The notes under the pieces: model-generated
Database searches by the model: none
Told to the model about the DNA's origin: nothing
Seen by the model: only the letters and a program-made list of their open reading frames with translations
In this document: one piece after another, positions 41,876 through 48,727 of the stretch
Layout of the letters: each line of letters opens with the position of its first letter
Position numbering within the stretch: the first letter of the stretch is position 1
IMG/VR virus record: IMGVR_UViG_3300035698_014302
Span: 1-48,727 of that record
Strand: one strand, 5' to 3'
DNA length: 48,727 bases
From: a virus
Translations under genes and position numbers: made by a program

Positions 41876-44800
41876 TTAGCTTCCAGCCTTAGCATCGTAG
41901 AAGATCGCATCTACATCAAACGCTGCGGCAGCTATCGTATGCTCTATCGTTATTTTAAATCCGTAACTAGCAGGAAACCCACCAAAGGTAATTGCTGCTG
42001 GGTCGGCCTGCGCATCGTTATACACATTGTTATTATCAGTACTTATTTTACGATAAGTTCCGCCAGATTTCAGCTTAGTATAAACTCTAAACCTGACCTG
42101 GTCTCCGGCAGCCATATTACTGAGGTCTATATAGCCACCAATAAACTCAAACGGAACACCGTCGCTTTCCTCATAAAGTGTCTGTTCAGTTTCGTCTAAG
42201 GTCGTAGTACCAGTATCAGTTTCAGCCATGTCTAGGTTAGCATGAACCTCCTCAACTACCGTGTCTATGGAATTAGCACTAGGCTGAATCTTCTCAAACT
42301 TCGTACCAATCGCAGTAAACACTGCCTCAACAGTTGTTCTTGCAACACCATCAACCGTTGGGGTGAACTCATTAACATCGTTCATTCCCCAGACGCCAAG
42401 GTAATCTTCCCACGCTAACTCCCAATTAGCCCTAGCATCGCCATTGTTGACCTTGATAGACATGGCACCACCGGCTGCTGTGAAATATGATGCTAAGATA
42501 TTAAGAGCAACTTCCATATCAGTTCGTGCAGCGCCCTGAATAGTCGGGTTAAATGTGTTAGCAGCCGTCGCTGCAAATAGACCAGCTATGTTCTGCAGAG
42601 CTGCGTCAAGGCTAGTATTAGCAGTATTATTGATACTAGTATAACCATCGTAGTCGTCGTCGCCTACAAGAGAAGTCACGACTGCTCTTAGGACAGCTGC
42701 TAGACTTATACCATTTGCTGGATTGGCAGCTGCTGGGTAGTTAGCAACTCCACCACCATCGAGAATATCATCAAGATGGTCACAGACCAATTCTAAGGTT
42801 CCCCTTGCAGCGTTATTGACAACCGGGGCAAAAGTGTTAGCAGCATCAATTCCTATAATAGCTGCAAACTTTTGAAGGGCAAGATTAAGACTCGCATTAG
42901 CCGTGTTAGATATATTGGTGTAACCGTCAAAGTCGTCACCACCTACTAACGATGTCAGAATAGCTCTAACAGCACTAGCAAGGCTAACTCCGTTTGCTGG
43001 ATTAGTCGCAGCAGGAAAGGCAGCTATTCCATTAGCACCTCCAAGCATATGATAGAGCTTAATCAAAAACCCACCATTTGCTGACAGGATAACAAAATCA
43101 TCTGCATTAGCAGGAGCCTCAGTCCACTGGTCACTTGCTGCAAAGATAACATTTTTATCAGCACCAACATAGTCGTAGATAGTATGCATCTGGCCTATGC
43201 AAGCACCCTCAGTAAACATAAGCAGGCAGCCGTTATAATGGTCGTTTGTAGCTTCTGTTAAGTTAGTATCGAAGTCAGTAGTTGCAGCGCCAACATCACT
43301 TACAGCACCAGCAACCACTACGGAAGTTCCTATTAGACCCTTAAGGTAGCTTATCGCACTATCTTCATCATTAATAGCAAAAGACCACGTATCAGCTTTG
43401 CTCCCTGTAACATGAGCAGATGTAGTATTAGTTACAGCATCAGTGCTTGGAACTAATCCCTGTCCACCATCTCCAGCGACTATAATATAAGCCACGTTGG
43501 TTGGTGCAACTGTGAAAGGATGTTCAGCATCTAATGTAAACACGCCTGATGTTTCTATAAAGTCTACAATTTTACGAGCCTCAAAAGGCACATCGCCGGC
43601 TATCATAATTAGTATGTCACCGTTGAAATAGTCGTTCTCAAAGGCAGCTCCAGCAGTTGTATCAGCAGGAACGGTTGTTGAGCTAGTCGTCAGTGTACCT
43701 TCATAAATTACTCTAGAACCAAGAATACCCTTTATCAAGCGTTGAACTGAGCTAGTTGTAGCAGTCCTTGTATAGTCAGGCGTGTCAGCTTTACTACCTG
43801 TAGCTTCTGCGGGAACTCTATTAACTACCGAGTCAGTTGCCGGAACCCATGCGATTTGATTCTTGAGTATAACATAAGGAACTGTACCAGGAACTGCGTG
43901 GAAGCCTTTACCTGGATCGAGGGTGAACACATCACCTGTTGAGTCAAAGTTATGAATACATCTAGGCTCATATGCACAAGCTCCAGTTAGTGGCATTATC
44001 AGACAGCCGTCGAAGAAGTTAGATGCCTCAGCTCTACCCGTATCGGCAGGAACTGTTTGACTATCAGTAGTTAGCGTACCACTTGCTATGACATCAAGAC
44101 TGCCTTCTTTTGTTAGGATAACGAAGGCGCTTGTGGTACTAGTAGCAGCAGTCCACTTCCTATTAACACCAACTGAGCTAGTTCCATCAAAGGAAGATAT
44201 AGTCCTTGCCTCACCAGCACTTCCACCTGCTAAAGGAACTATAATAGACCCAATAAGGTCACCGGCACTATAACCACTTAGTCCAGTTGAGACAAGTGTA
44301 CTTGTCGTGCCAGCGCTAGTCGTAACTCCCTCATGGCAAATCATCGTATTGTAAACAGTAGCACCAGAACCATCTTCCTCAAAACCTGTTCCAGCAGCGT
44401 CCACTATCTGCAGTGCCTGTAAGACAGCCTCGTTACGCTCGAAGAGGTTACCATCTATGTCAGCTTCAGCAGCACTTATATAATCGGACTTGAAGCTACC
44501 AACAAGATACTGACCGGCTCCGCCTGCTCCACCAAGGGCGTAAAAGTTATCGAAATCACCCTGGGCAGTTTCATTGGCATCTGTGTTTGCACCATTGAAA
44601 GTCTCTTGATAGAAACTAACCTCATTAGTCATGTAATTGTTGGGATCTTCAATCTGGGTTATGAGTACCCAAGTTTGGTCTGGTTCAGGAAGGAGACTAT
44701 AATAAAGGCGCCAAGTTTGGTCGAGGCGCTCTATTTTGAATGCTATGTCGTTGTCAGTAATGGCACCAGTGTTAACTGTAGCCTCGGCACCATCGTTGAG

Positions 44801-45658
44801 CTTAGAACGAACCTGAACTCTATCAACGCCAGTTCCCTTTTGCCTTTCAACAAAGATGTAGTTAGTAGCGTCATAAGCTGCACTCTTTGAAACCCCAATG
44901 CCGACGGCCTTAGCTGTTGCGCTATCAGTAGTTCCCCATGTACAGGCAACATCCTCTGTAACAACAAAGAAGTCTGCAAATATAGGAAGGGATTTGCTAA
45001 CAGCATAACGGTTAACGCCACCGACGTCGTGACTAGACTTAATATAAAGCTTTCCACTCGTAGTCGAGTTGATGTTAGCGGCACCGCCTGCTGCAGCAGT
45101 AATGTATTCTACATCCCACCGGTCAGTGTTAGCATCTGCATCAAGTACATCAAAAGGGTCTCTATCAAGTTCAGTCCAGTCTGCAACAGGGTTAAGAGTC
45201 TGCTTTAAATCTTCTAGGCGCTGTAGAATAGTTCCATCAGCATTTGCTAAGACATTAGCAGACGAGAACTCATCACTTGCTGTGTCTCGGCCTATAGCAA
45301 CTACGTTCTCATGTAGGATTAGAAGCTCATCACTTTCCTCAACGTTTACTGAGAAGCCTGTCCCAACAAGAGTGAAAGTTCCAGTAGTACTAACGTAGTC
45401 TGAAATCTGAACTATCTCTTCCTCAGGAGCATTGCCAGCGCTATTAGCATTCCTAATAATCTGCATCCAATACTTATCATTGAACGTGTCATCTTCTTGT
45501 CCTGCAAAGTCATGAGAGATAACAGTTGTCCTGCTAGCAGTCATACCAGCATCAGCCATACCTCTCATACCAAGACCTAGAGCCTCAATAACTGAGGCAT
45601 AAGAAATAGGAAAGTTGATTCCTTCCCCTAATATTATAGGCGTATAGTTTATTTTCAT
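41876..45658 (-). CDS. Large modular tail fibre/appendage protein
   Basis: 1260 residues built from repeated beta modules. At least four copies share [DN]xYFNG ... M..G....R.I.D[YF]...(G)VFTL ... AP...Y[VI]IL, at about residues 55-120, 530-600, 640-720 and 770-840. A second repeat family (FPAATNPANGVSLASAVRAI, SLVGGDDFDGYTNI) occurs twice at about 855-1010. The C-terminal ~150 residues form a separate strand-rich domain. Probably a trimeric receptor-binding fibre or large tail appendage. Overlaps the preceding gene by 4 bases. Confidence 0.65.
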   Translation of the reverse strand: MKINYTPIILGEGINFPISYASVIEALGLGMRGMADAGMTASRTTVISHDFAGQEDDTFNDKYWMQIIRNANSAGNAPEEEIVQISDYVSTTGTFTLVGTGFSVNVEESDELLILHENVVAIGRDTASDEFSSANVLANADGTILQRLEDLKQTLNPVADWTELDRDPFDVLDADANTDRWDVEYITAAAGGAANINSTTSGKLYIKSSHDVGGVNRYAVSKSLPIFADFFVVTEDVACTWGTTDSATAKAVGIGVSKSAAYDATNYIFVERQKGTGVDRVQVRSKLNDGAEATVNTGAITDNDIAFKIERLDQTWRLYYSLLPEPDQTWVLITQIEDPNNYMTNEVSFYQETFNGANTDANETAQGDFDNFYALGGAGGAGQYLVGSFKSDYISAAEADIDGNLFERNEAVLQALQIVDAAGTGFEEDGSGATVYNTMICHEGVTTSAGTTSTLVSTGLSGYSAGDLIGSIIVPLAGGSAGEARTISSFDGTSSVGVNRKWTAATSTTSAFVILTKEGSLDVIASGTLTTDSQTVPADTGRAEASNFFDGCLIMPLTGACAYEPRCIHNFDSTGDVFTLDPGKGFHAVPGTVPYVILKNQIAWVPATDSVVNRVPAEATGSKADTPDYTRTATTSSVQRLIKGILGSRVIYEGTLTTSSTTVPADTTAGAAFENDYFNGDILIMIAGDVPFEARKIVDFIETSGVFTLDAEHPFTVAPTNVAYIIVAGDGGQGLVPSTDAVTNTTSAHVTGSKADTWSFAINDEDSAISYLKGLIGTSVVVAGAVSDVGAATTDFDTNLTEATNDHYNGCLLMFTEGACIGQMHTIYDYVGADKNVIFAASDQWTEAPANADDFVILSANGGFLIKLYHMLGGANGIAAFPAATNPANGVSLASAVRAILTSLVGGDDFDGYTNISNTANASLNLALQKFAAIIGIDAANTFAPVVNNAARGTLELVCDHLDDILDGGGVANYPAAANPANGISLAAVLRAVVTSLVGDDDYDGYTSINNTANTSLDAALQNIAGLFAATAANTFNPTIQGAARTDMEVALNILASYFTAAGGAMSIKVNNGDARANWELAWEDYLGVWGMNDVNEFTPTVDGVARTTVEAVFTAIGTKFEKIQPSANSIDTVVEEVHANLDMAETDTGTTTLDETEQTLYEESDGVPFEFIGGYIDLSNMAAGDQVRFRVYTKLKSGGTYRKISTDNNNVYNDAQADPAAITFGGFPASYGFKITIEHTIAAAAFDVDAIFYDAKAGS

Positions 45659-46053
45659 GCTCCTGCCCTCACAATCAAGTCACAAATGGCGTCAGAAGGA
45701 CTTGCACTTTCAGAGACAAAGACGCCTTTGTAATAAGGGAAGACTCCAAGCCTAGTCCATATGATGTGATAAGTGCCATCCGCTGTATAGACAGCATCGC
45801 CTATCTCCATTAGGGGTACAAAATTCGTCCCGTTTGCTGAGCCTTCTATCCTAGCCTTCACCCAGGCATCTACATCAGCAAACGTAAAAGCGAAGGAAAG
45901 ATTAGTAACCCCATGTAACTGAGCAGTATTAGGGTGAATCCTAAGGATATCAAAATCCCCTGGTGCTGCTAGTTGCCCTACACAACCTGTCCCGGTGTTA
46001 TCATAGACAACCTGACCATTTAAGGCCTCAGCTGTCCTTACAAGTGTAGCCAT
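45655..46053 (-). CDS. Hypothetical structural protein
   Basis: 132 residues, strand-rich (LSFAFTFADVDAWVKARIEG, YHIIWTRLGVFPYYKGVF), resembling a small beta-sandwich of tail or head-completion proteins. AGGAGG precedes the ATG. Overlaps the large fibre start by 4 bases, so they are probably made together. Confidence 0.5.
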   Translation of the reverse strand: MATLVRTAEALNGQVVYDNTGTGCVGQLAAPGDFDILRIHPNTAQLHGVTNLSFAFTFADVDAWVKARIEGSANGTNFVPLMEIGDAVYTADGTYHIIWTRLGVFPYYKGVFVSESASPSDAICDLIVRAGA

Positions 46054-46075
46054 TAAGACCTCCTAATTTTCATAA

Positions 46076-46282
46076 CTAACCTTTTAGACTCTTACTTATA
46101 GTCTTAGCCTGCCTAACATGCTCTGCCTTTTTAGTCTTAACCTCACCGGCAAAGGACTTTCCCTTTAAATAACAAATCCTCATATAGCGATTGCCACTGA
46201 GGCTCTTAGTCCTAACCCTTCCACCTTCACTAACGCAGTTTTCAAACTTCTCAGGCACTTTGTACCTCAAACTCAGCTTCAA
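46076..46282 (-). CDS. Small conserved phage hypothetical protein
   Basis: 68 residues, basic: VPEKFENCVSEGGRVRTKSL, then MRICYLKGKSFAGEVKTKK. I recall this pattern from small phage/bacterial proteins of unknown function. Overlaps the putative small terminase by 32 bases. Confidence 0.5.
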   Translation of the reverse strand: MKLSLRYKVPEKFENCVSEGGRVRTKSLSGNRYMRICYLKGKSFAGEVKTKKAEHVRQAKTISKSLKG

Positions 46283-46772
46283 CCATGCCTGCTTTAGCAG
46301 CCTCTATCTGGGCAAGTGCTGCCCTTTCCTTTATTCTATCTAAGATAGTCTCATCAACCATATGAGTATGCTTAACGTTCCCTTGGACAGTTTTGACCTT
46401 AGCGGAAACTTCTTTGCGGTCTAAAGCATCCATTGCTACCCTTACCCTGAGCCCTATATCTGCCTGCTGTCCATTGTTAGCCTTCCCTTCAACCACATCA
46501 TCTAGTAAGTTTAGCCCCTTAACTCCAATATCCAGAATCCTCTTCCCCACATCAACTACCACACTATCCTTTGCAACACTTAGAACTTCTAACTCCTTCT
46601 TATAAAGCTCGCTTCCCGTAACAGCACAGACGTTCTCAGGAGTACAACCCAAATCCTTAGCAATCTCTTTATGCTTAAAGCCCAACGAGTCAAGTCTCTT
46701 CATCTCCTGATGCTTTTCCTTCATCCTCTTTATCTGATATTTTCTTTTATCTACACTAGGAAACCTGCTCAT
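46251..46772 (-). CDS. Putative terminase small subunit (HTH)
   Basis: 173 residues from ATG 46772 (AGGAGG five bases upstream); a longer frame to 46817 lacks a ribosome site. N-terminal HTH at about 24-47 (LDSLGFKHKEIAKDLGCTPE), then an oligomerisation-like region (RILDIGVKGLNLLDDVVEG, LRVRVAMDALDRKEVSAKV) and a C-terminal acidic helix, matching the usual TerS layout. First gene of the late arm and ~9.5 kb from TerL. Another HTH regulator cannot be excluded. Confidence 0.55.
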   Translation of the reverse strand: MSRFPSVDKRKYQIKRMKEKHQEMKRLDSLGFKHKEIAKDLGCTPENVCAVTGSELYKKELEVLSVAKDSVVVDVGKRILDIGVKGLNLLDDVVEGKANNGQQADIGLRVRVAMDALDRKEVSAKVKTVQGNVKHTHMVDETILDRIKERAALAQIEAAKAGMVEAEFEVQSA

Positions 46773-46873
46773 AACTCCTCCTATTATTATGTAATAAATA
46801 TAACATAACCAAACCATCTAAAAACCCAATTTAGCAAAACTAACCAACTAAATCCAATACAATCAAATTGCCA

Positions 46874-46898
46874 TCTCTGTAACAATTTGTTAAAGAGA
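46874..46898. promoter_or_regulatory. Dispersed operator-like palindrome, copy 9
   Basis: Flank TCTC, core TGTAACAATTTGTTAA, flank AGAGA. It lies upstream of the first late gene. Confidence 0.75.
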
Positions 46899-46907
46899 TT
46901 GTTGCTG

Positions 46908-46932
46908 CAACAATAGCAATTTGTTAACAAGA
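46908..46932. promoter_or_regulatory. Dispersed operator-like palindrome, partial copy 10
   Basis: The right half CAATTTGTTAACAAGA is intact and the left half is degenerate. Centre-to-centre distance to copy 9 is 34 bases, about three helical turns. Confidence 0.5.
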
Positions 46933-46999
46933 TGAGATACCAACGAAGTTGGTGTGATTAAAAATAATCCTTTTAAAGTTTGGGAAAATATATGGAAGT

Positions 47000-47110
47000 G
47001 GGAGCCATCCTAGGAGGCTAGGGCGTTCTCCCCTTATGACGGGTTTATCTTACCATTGCAATATCCTCTTTTTCATTGAACCACTAGGTGGGGGGAGAAC
47101 TATTGTTTTA
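47000..47110 (+). ncRNA. Putative structured RNA with alternative stems
   Basis: CCTAG (47009-47013)/CTAGG (47018-47022) with outer GGGAG (47000-47004)/CTCCC (47028-47032). Alternatively GTTCTCCCC (47025-47033) pairs perfectly with GGGGAGAAC (47092-47100), followed by TATTGTTTTATT. The two outer pairings exclude each other, as in attenuators. No gene overlaps it; the transcript start is unknown. Confidence 0.45.
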
Positions 47111-47184
47111 TTCCGTTATTGTAGTTCTGTTATATAAGGGTTATGTTATATTCTGTTGTTGTTATATCCTATTGATGTAATGAG

Positions 47185-47218
47185 CTGTTTATATGTGAAC
47201 ACCTGTTTATATGTGAAC
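47185..47218. repeat. Two direct repeats of CTGTTTATATGTGAAC
   Basis: Exact 16-base units at 47185-47200 and 47203-47218, 18-base period. They lie about 150-180 bases upstream of the -24/-12 promoter, where enhancer-binding activators of sigma54 promoters bind. Confidence 0.7.
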
Positions 47219-47263
47219 TATTGGGCAATGCTAGAAGGATGAACCGGTGCCCTTTGGCATGAA

Positions 47264-47343
47264 TTTGTATTAAAATGACACGTTTGTATTGAAATGGGAC
47301 ATTTATATAGGTGGTACAATTTACACCTAGGTCGTATAAATGT
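47264..47343. repeat. Short direct and inverted repeats upstream of promoters
   Basis: TTTGTATTRAAATG at 47264-47277 and 47283-47296 (19-base period). ACATTTATA (47299-47307) is inverted as TATAAATGT (47335-47343). Between them the near-palindrome AGGTGGTACAATTTACACCT (47309-47328). Iteron- or operator-like. Confidence 0.5.
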
Positions 47344-47367
47344 AATGTTTATAACTAGTTATGATTT

Positions 47368-47385
47368 TTGGCACGAGGTTTGCAA
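47368..47385 (+). promoter_or_regulatory. Sigma54-type (-24/-12) promoter
   Basis: TTGGCACG, four bases, TTGCAA: an exact match to the YTGGCACG-N4-TTGCW consensus with GG and GC at the required spacing. It points toward the genes at 47530 and 47773. No bEBP-like activator is encoded in the window, so host RpoN and a host activator would be needed. Confidence 0.65.
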
Positions 47386-47417
47386 TACATATCATTGAAA
47401 ATAAATTAAAATAATCC

Positions 47418-47445
47418 TTGACAACCAATTGTCATTGATTATATT
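47418..47445 (+). promoter_or_regulatory. Sigma70-type promoter
   Basis: TTGACA (47418-47423), 16-base spacer, TATATT (47440-47445), preceded by AAAATAATCC as in the promoter at 2533. The inverted repeat TGACAA/TTGTCA (47419-47434) overlaps the -35, so an operator is possible. Confidence 0.7.
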
Positions 47446-47493
47446 TAATACAAATGTTCTTTTTACAATTGAATATCGTTACGGGTGATTATC

Positions 47494-47526
47494 CTGTTTC
47501 ATGTTATTTCATGAAACGGAGGTGAT
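47494..47526 (+). promoter_or_regulatory. Hairpin adjoining the ribosome binding site
   Basis: GTTTCATG (47496-47503)/CATGAAAC (47510-47517), loop TTATTT, extended by a T-G and a C-G pair into the GGAGGTGAT Shine-Dalgarno (47518-47526). The stem would pair the first two bases of the ribosome site. Half-sites recall bacterial parS arms. Confidence 0.5.
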
Positions 47527-47529
47527 AGC

Positions 47530-47739
47530 ATGAATTATAAGGTAATCGGTGTGATTATACCCTTAGGTGTTTTCGAGGGAGCCGATGCGGCTATTGAAAA
47601 AGAAACCGAGGGGCACGTTGACGTGATTACAACCGTTCAAGATTTTTTTGAACAACTTTTTGAATGTGAACACGGTGACGTATCAATATTCACAACCATA
47701 AAAAGCGCTCGAAAGGGCAAGCTACCAACCGTATTTTAA
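47530..47739 (+). CDS. Small hypothetical protein, first gene after control region
   Basis: 69 residues: a hydrophobic N-terminal strand (YKVIGVIIPLGVF), then an acidic helix (TTVQDFFEQLFECEHGDV) and a basic end. GGAGG is seven bases before the ATG. As the first gene after the putative early promoters it may be an immediate-early host-takeover protein, but no family is recognised. Confidence 0.55.
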   Translation: MNYKVIGVIIPLGVFEGADAAIEKETEGHVDVITTVQDFFEQLFECEHGDVSIFTTIKSARKGKLPTVF

Positions 47740-47772
47740 TTATATAACGTTCATTGTGAAAGGACTATTAAA

Positions 47773-48336
47773 ATGAAACAGGATATTCAAATATTATCGG
47801 ATGGTCATATTAAGGTGACTCAGAGCATTTTGCCGTCAGGTTCCAAGAAGTGGAATGATAATGCTGATGATGAAGTGTTCTCACAGATTTCACTGACCTT
47901 AACGTTTGATATATCGAAGGTTTGCGGTAATGTGACCTTTGTAGAAGTGTCACCTTTGCTCAAAAAAGCGATGGATAATTATTTCATCGAAGCAAGGGAA
48001 AGCCTGAAAAAAGAAGCAAAGGTAGGCTACGAGAACAAATCTCACAGGGAACAATACGACAGGATGGTTGAATTGGTTCCTGAGTGGGAAACTAAAACCA
48101 TTGTTCTCACTCCGCAAAAGCCTAGTAGAACAGGCGAGGTTACAAGGATTAAAAGGGAAGTGAAAGAAATCCGTGGGCAAAAAGATGACCTGCTTGATAT
48201 GATAGATAGGTTCTCAGGCAAGGTTAAACCTGATAAACTTCTGTCATTATTCCAAGAAGCAAGCGTCATCCCGGCGAATGAGTGGGGTTCTGAGAAGGGT
48301 AAATTCGAGGCAAAGTTGATAAACGCAAGTAAATAA
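47773..48336 (+). CDS. Hypothetical protein
   Basis: 187 residues. An N-terminal strand-rich part (IQILSDGHIKVTQSILPSGS, ISLTLTFDIS) and a helical charged C-terminal half (VTRIKREVKEIRGQKDDLLD). AAAGGA precedes the ATG. No motif recognised. It probably shares the promoters at 47368/47418 and is followed by the palindrome at 48394. Confidence 0.6.
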   Translation: MKQDIQILSDGHIKVTQSILPSGSKKWNDNADDEVFSQISLTLTFDISKVCGNVTFVEVSPLLKKAMDNYFIEARESLKKEAKVGYENKSHREQYDRMVELVPEWETKTIVLTPQKPSRTGEVTRIKREVKEIRGQKDDLLDMIDRFSGKVKPDKLLSLFQEASVIPANEWGSEKGKFEAKLINASK

Positions 48337-48727
48337 CTTGTTACAAAGTAACAACATGATTAAAAGGATAATCACCTAGTTAACGATAATAAACTCGTTA
48401 ACAAATTGTTAAAGAGATATAAAGATTTAGACTGTCAATAAATATCATAATATTATGTTAAATAAATTGTGTAATTCTAACATGATTTCTAACATGATTT
48501 CTATGCTGAGCTTAATGGTGATGCTTAACATAGCACGGCGTATTTGACACATTTTCAAAAATGACGTTGTTCTATCCCCTTTCGCTAATAACTTTAAAAA
48601 GGCTCTTTCTTTAAGGGCTTGTTCTTTAAAAAAAAAAAAAAAAAAAGAGGGGGGGGCAAGGCGGGGTACGATTTGTTTTTTATAGTTGGGAGGTAACGAA
48701 AAGGTTAGAAATAACAACAAAAGTATG
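48337..48727. other. Gene-free right end with repeats and homopolymers
   Basis: TTGTTAC/GTAACAA hairpin (48338-48354), palindrome copy 11 (48394-48417), TTCTAACATGAT twice in tandem (48475-48498), a possible CTATG/CATAG fold (48501-48533), two imperfect GGCT..TTCTTTAA units (48601-48629), then 19 A (48628-48646) and 8 G (48649-48656). No credible gene. The homopolymers may be an assembly artefact. Confidence 0.6.
48394..48417. promoter_or_regulatory. Dispersed operator-like palindrome, copy 11
   Basis: Flank CTCG, core TTAACAAATTGTTAA, flank AGAGA. It follows the last plus-strand gene of the window. Confidence 0.8.

Larger units (their letters stand above)
46773..47529. promoter_or_regulatory. 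Divergent control region between early and late arms
   Basis: 757 bases without a credible gene. From left to right: AT-rich leader of the late operon, palindrome copies 9 and 10, TTGTTGCTGCAACAA (46899-46913), hairpin CCAAC/GTTGG (46940-46952), competing RNA stems (47000-47100), direct and inverted repeats (47185-47343), sigma54-type promoter, sigma70 promoter, and a hairpin next to the ribosome site of 47530. It probably controls both arms; an origin function is possible. Confidence 0.6.

Noticed and set aside
47254-47270. Second sigma54-like site (TTGGCATGAATTTGTAT)
   Set aside because: Has the -24 part but lacks the invariant GC at the -12 position.
47185-47296. CRISPR-like array
   Set aside because: Only two copies of each short unit with 2-5 bases between them; no spacers and no cas genes.
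48445-48720. 91-codon minus-strand ORF at the right end
   Set aside because: It exists only because of the A/G homopolymer runs (poly-Phe, Pro), has no ribosome site and no protein-like composition.

Overview
The window looks like nearly the whole genome of a double-stranded DNA tailed phage (Caudoviricetes) of short-tailed, podovirus-like build. It carries a portal, a large terminase, a scaffold, an SU10-like (DUF5309-type) capsid protein, an adaptor/nozzle-like pair and very large ejected internal virion proteins. I see no tape measure, sheath or baseplate. I also find no integrase, excisionase, clear CI-type repressor, tRNA, rRNA or CRISPR array, so a strictly lytic style is likely but not proven. 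Shine-Dalgarno sites (GGAGG, AAAGGAG) are bacterial. The host cannot be named; a sigma54-type promoter would fit a bacterium that has RpoN.

Layout. Positions 18-14901 (plus strand) form an early/replication arm of tightly packed, often ATGA- or GTGA-overlapping genes. It holds small unknown and zinc-ribbon proteins, an ATP-dependent DNA ligase, a deoxyribosyltransferase-like protein, a PD-(D/E)XK Fe-S nuclease, a Sak4-like RecA-fold ATPase, a ParB-like/DNA methyltransferase fusion, a DUF5664-like and a MazG-like nucleotide hydrolase, an M15 peptidase, a uracil-DNA-glycosylase/DNA polymerase A fusion and a DUF3987-type primase/helicase. Positions 46772 down to 14941 (minus strand) form the late arm: putative small terminase, tail/fibre and LamG genes, holin-like proteins, large terminase, portal, scaffold, five small paralogues, a beta-helix protein, capsid, adaptor, nozzle, GNAT, HNH, then three internal virion proteins, the last with two HExxH metallopeptidase-like domains. 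The two arms converge at about 14.9 kb.

Positions 46773-47529 form a gene-free divergent control region. It holds operator-like palindromes, alternative RNA hairpins, short direct and inverted repeats, a textbook -24/-12 promoter and a sigma70 promoter. Two plus-strand genes follow (47530-48336). If the molecule is circular or circularly permuted, they lead straight into the early arm at position 1.

The most striking feature is a 25-bp palindrome with core TTAACAAWTTGTTAA. It occurs ten times nearly complete, plus one partial and one half copy, almost always in gaps between genes or at ends of transcription units on both arms. It looks like a genome-wide operator system (stoperator-like) or a phage-specific promoter/processing signal. 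Two small ribbon-helix-helix-like proteins are encoded directly downstream of copies and are candidate ligands. All functional calls come from reading the sequence and recalling family motifs; no database search was run.
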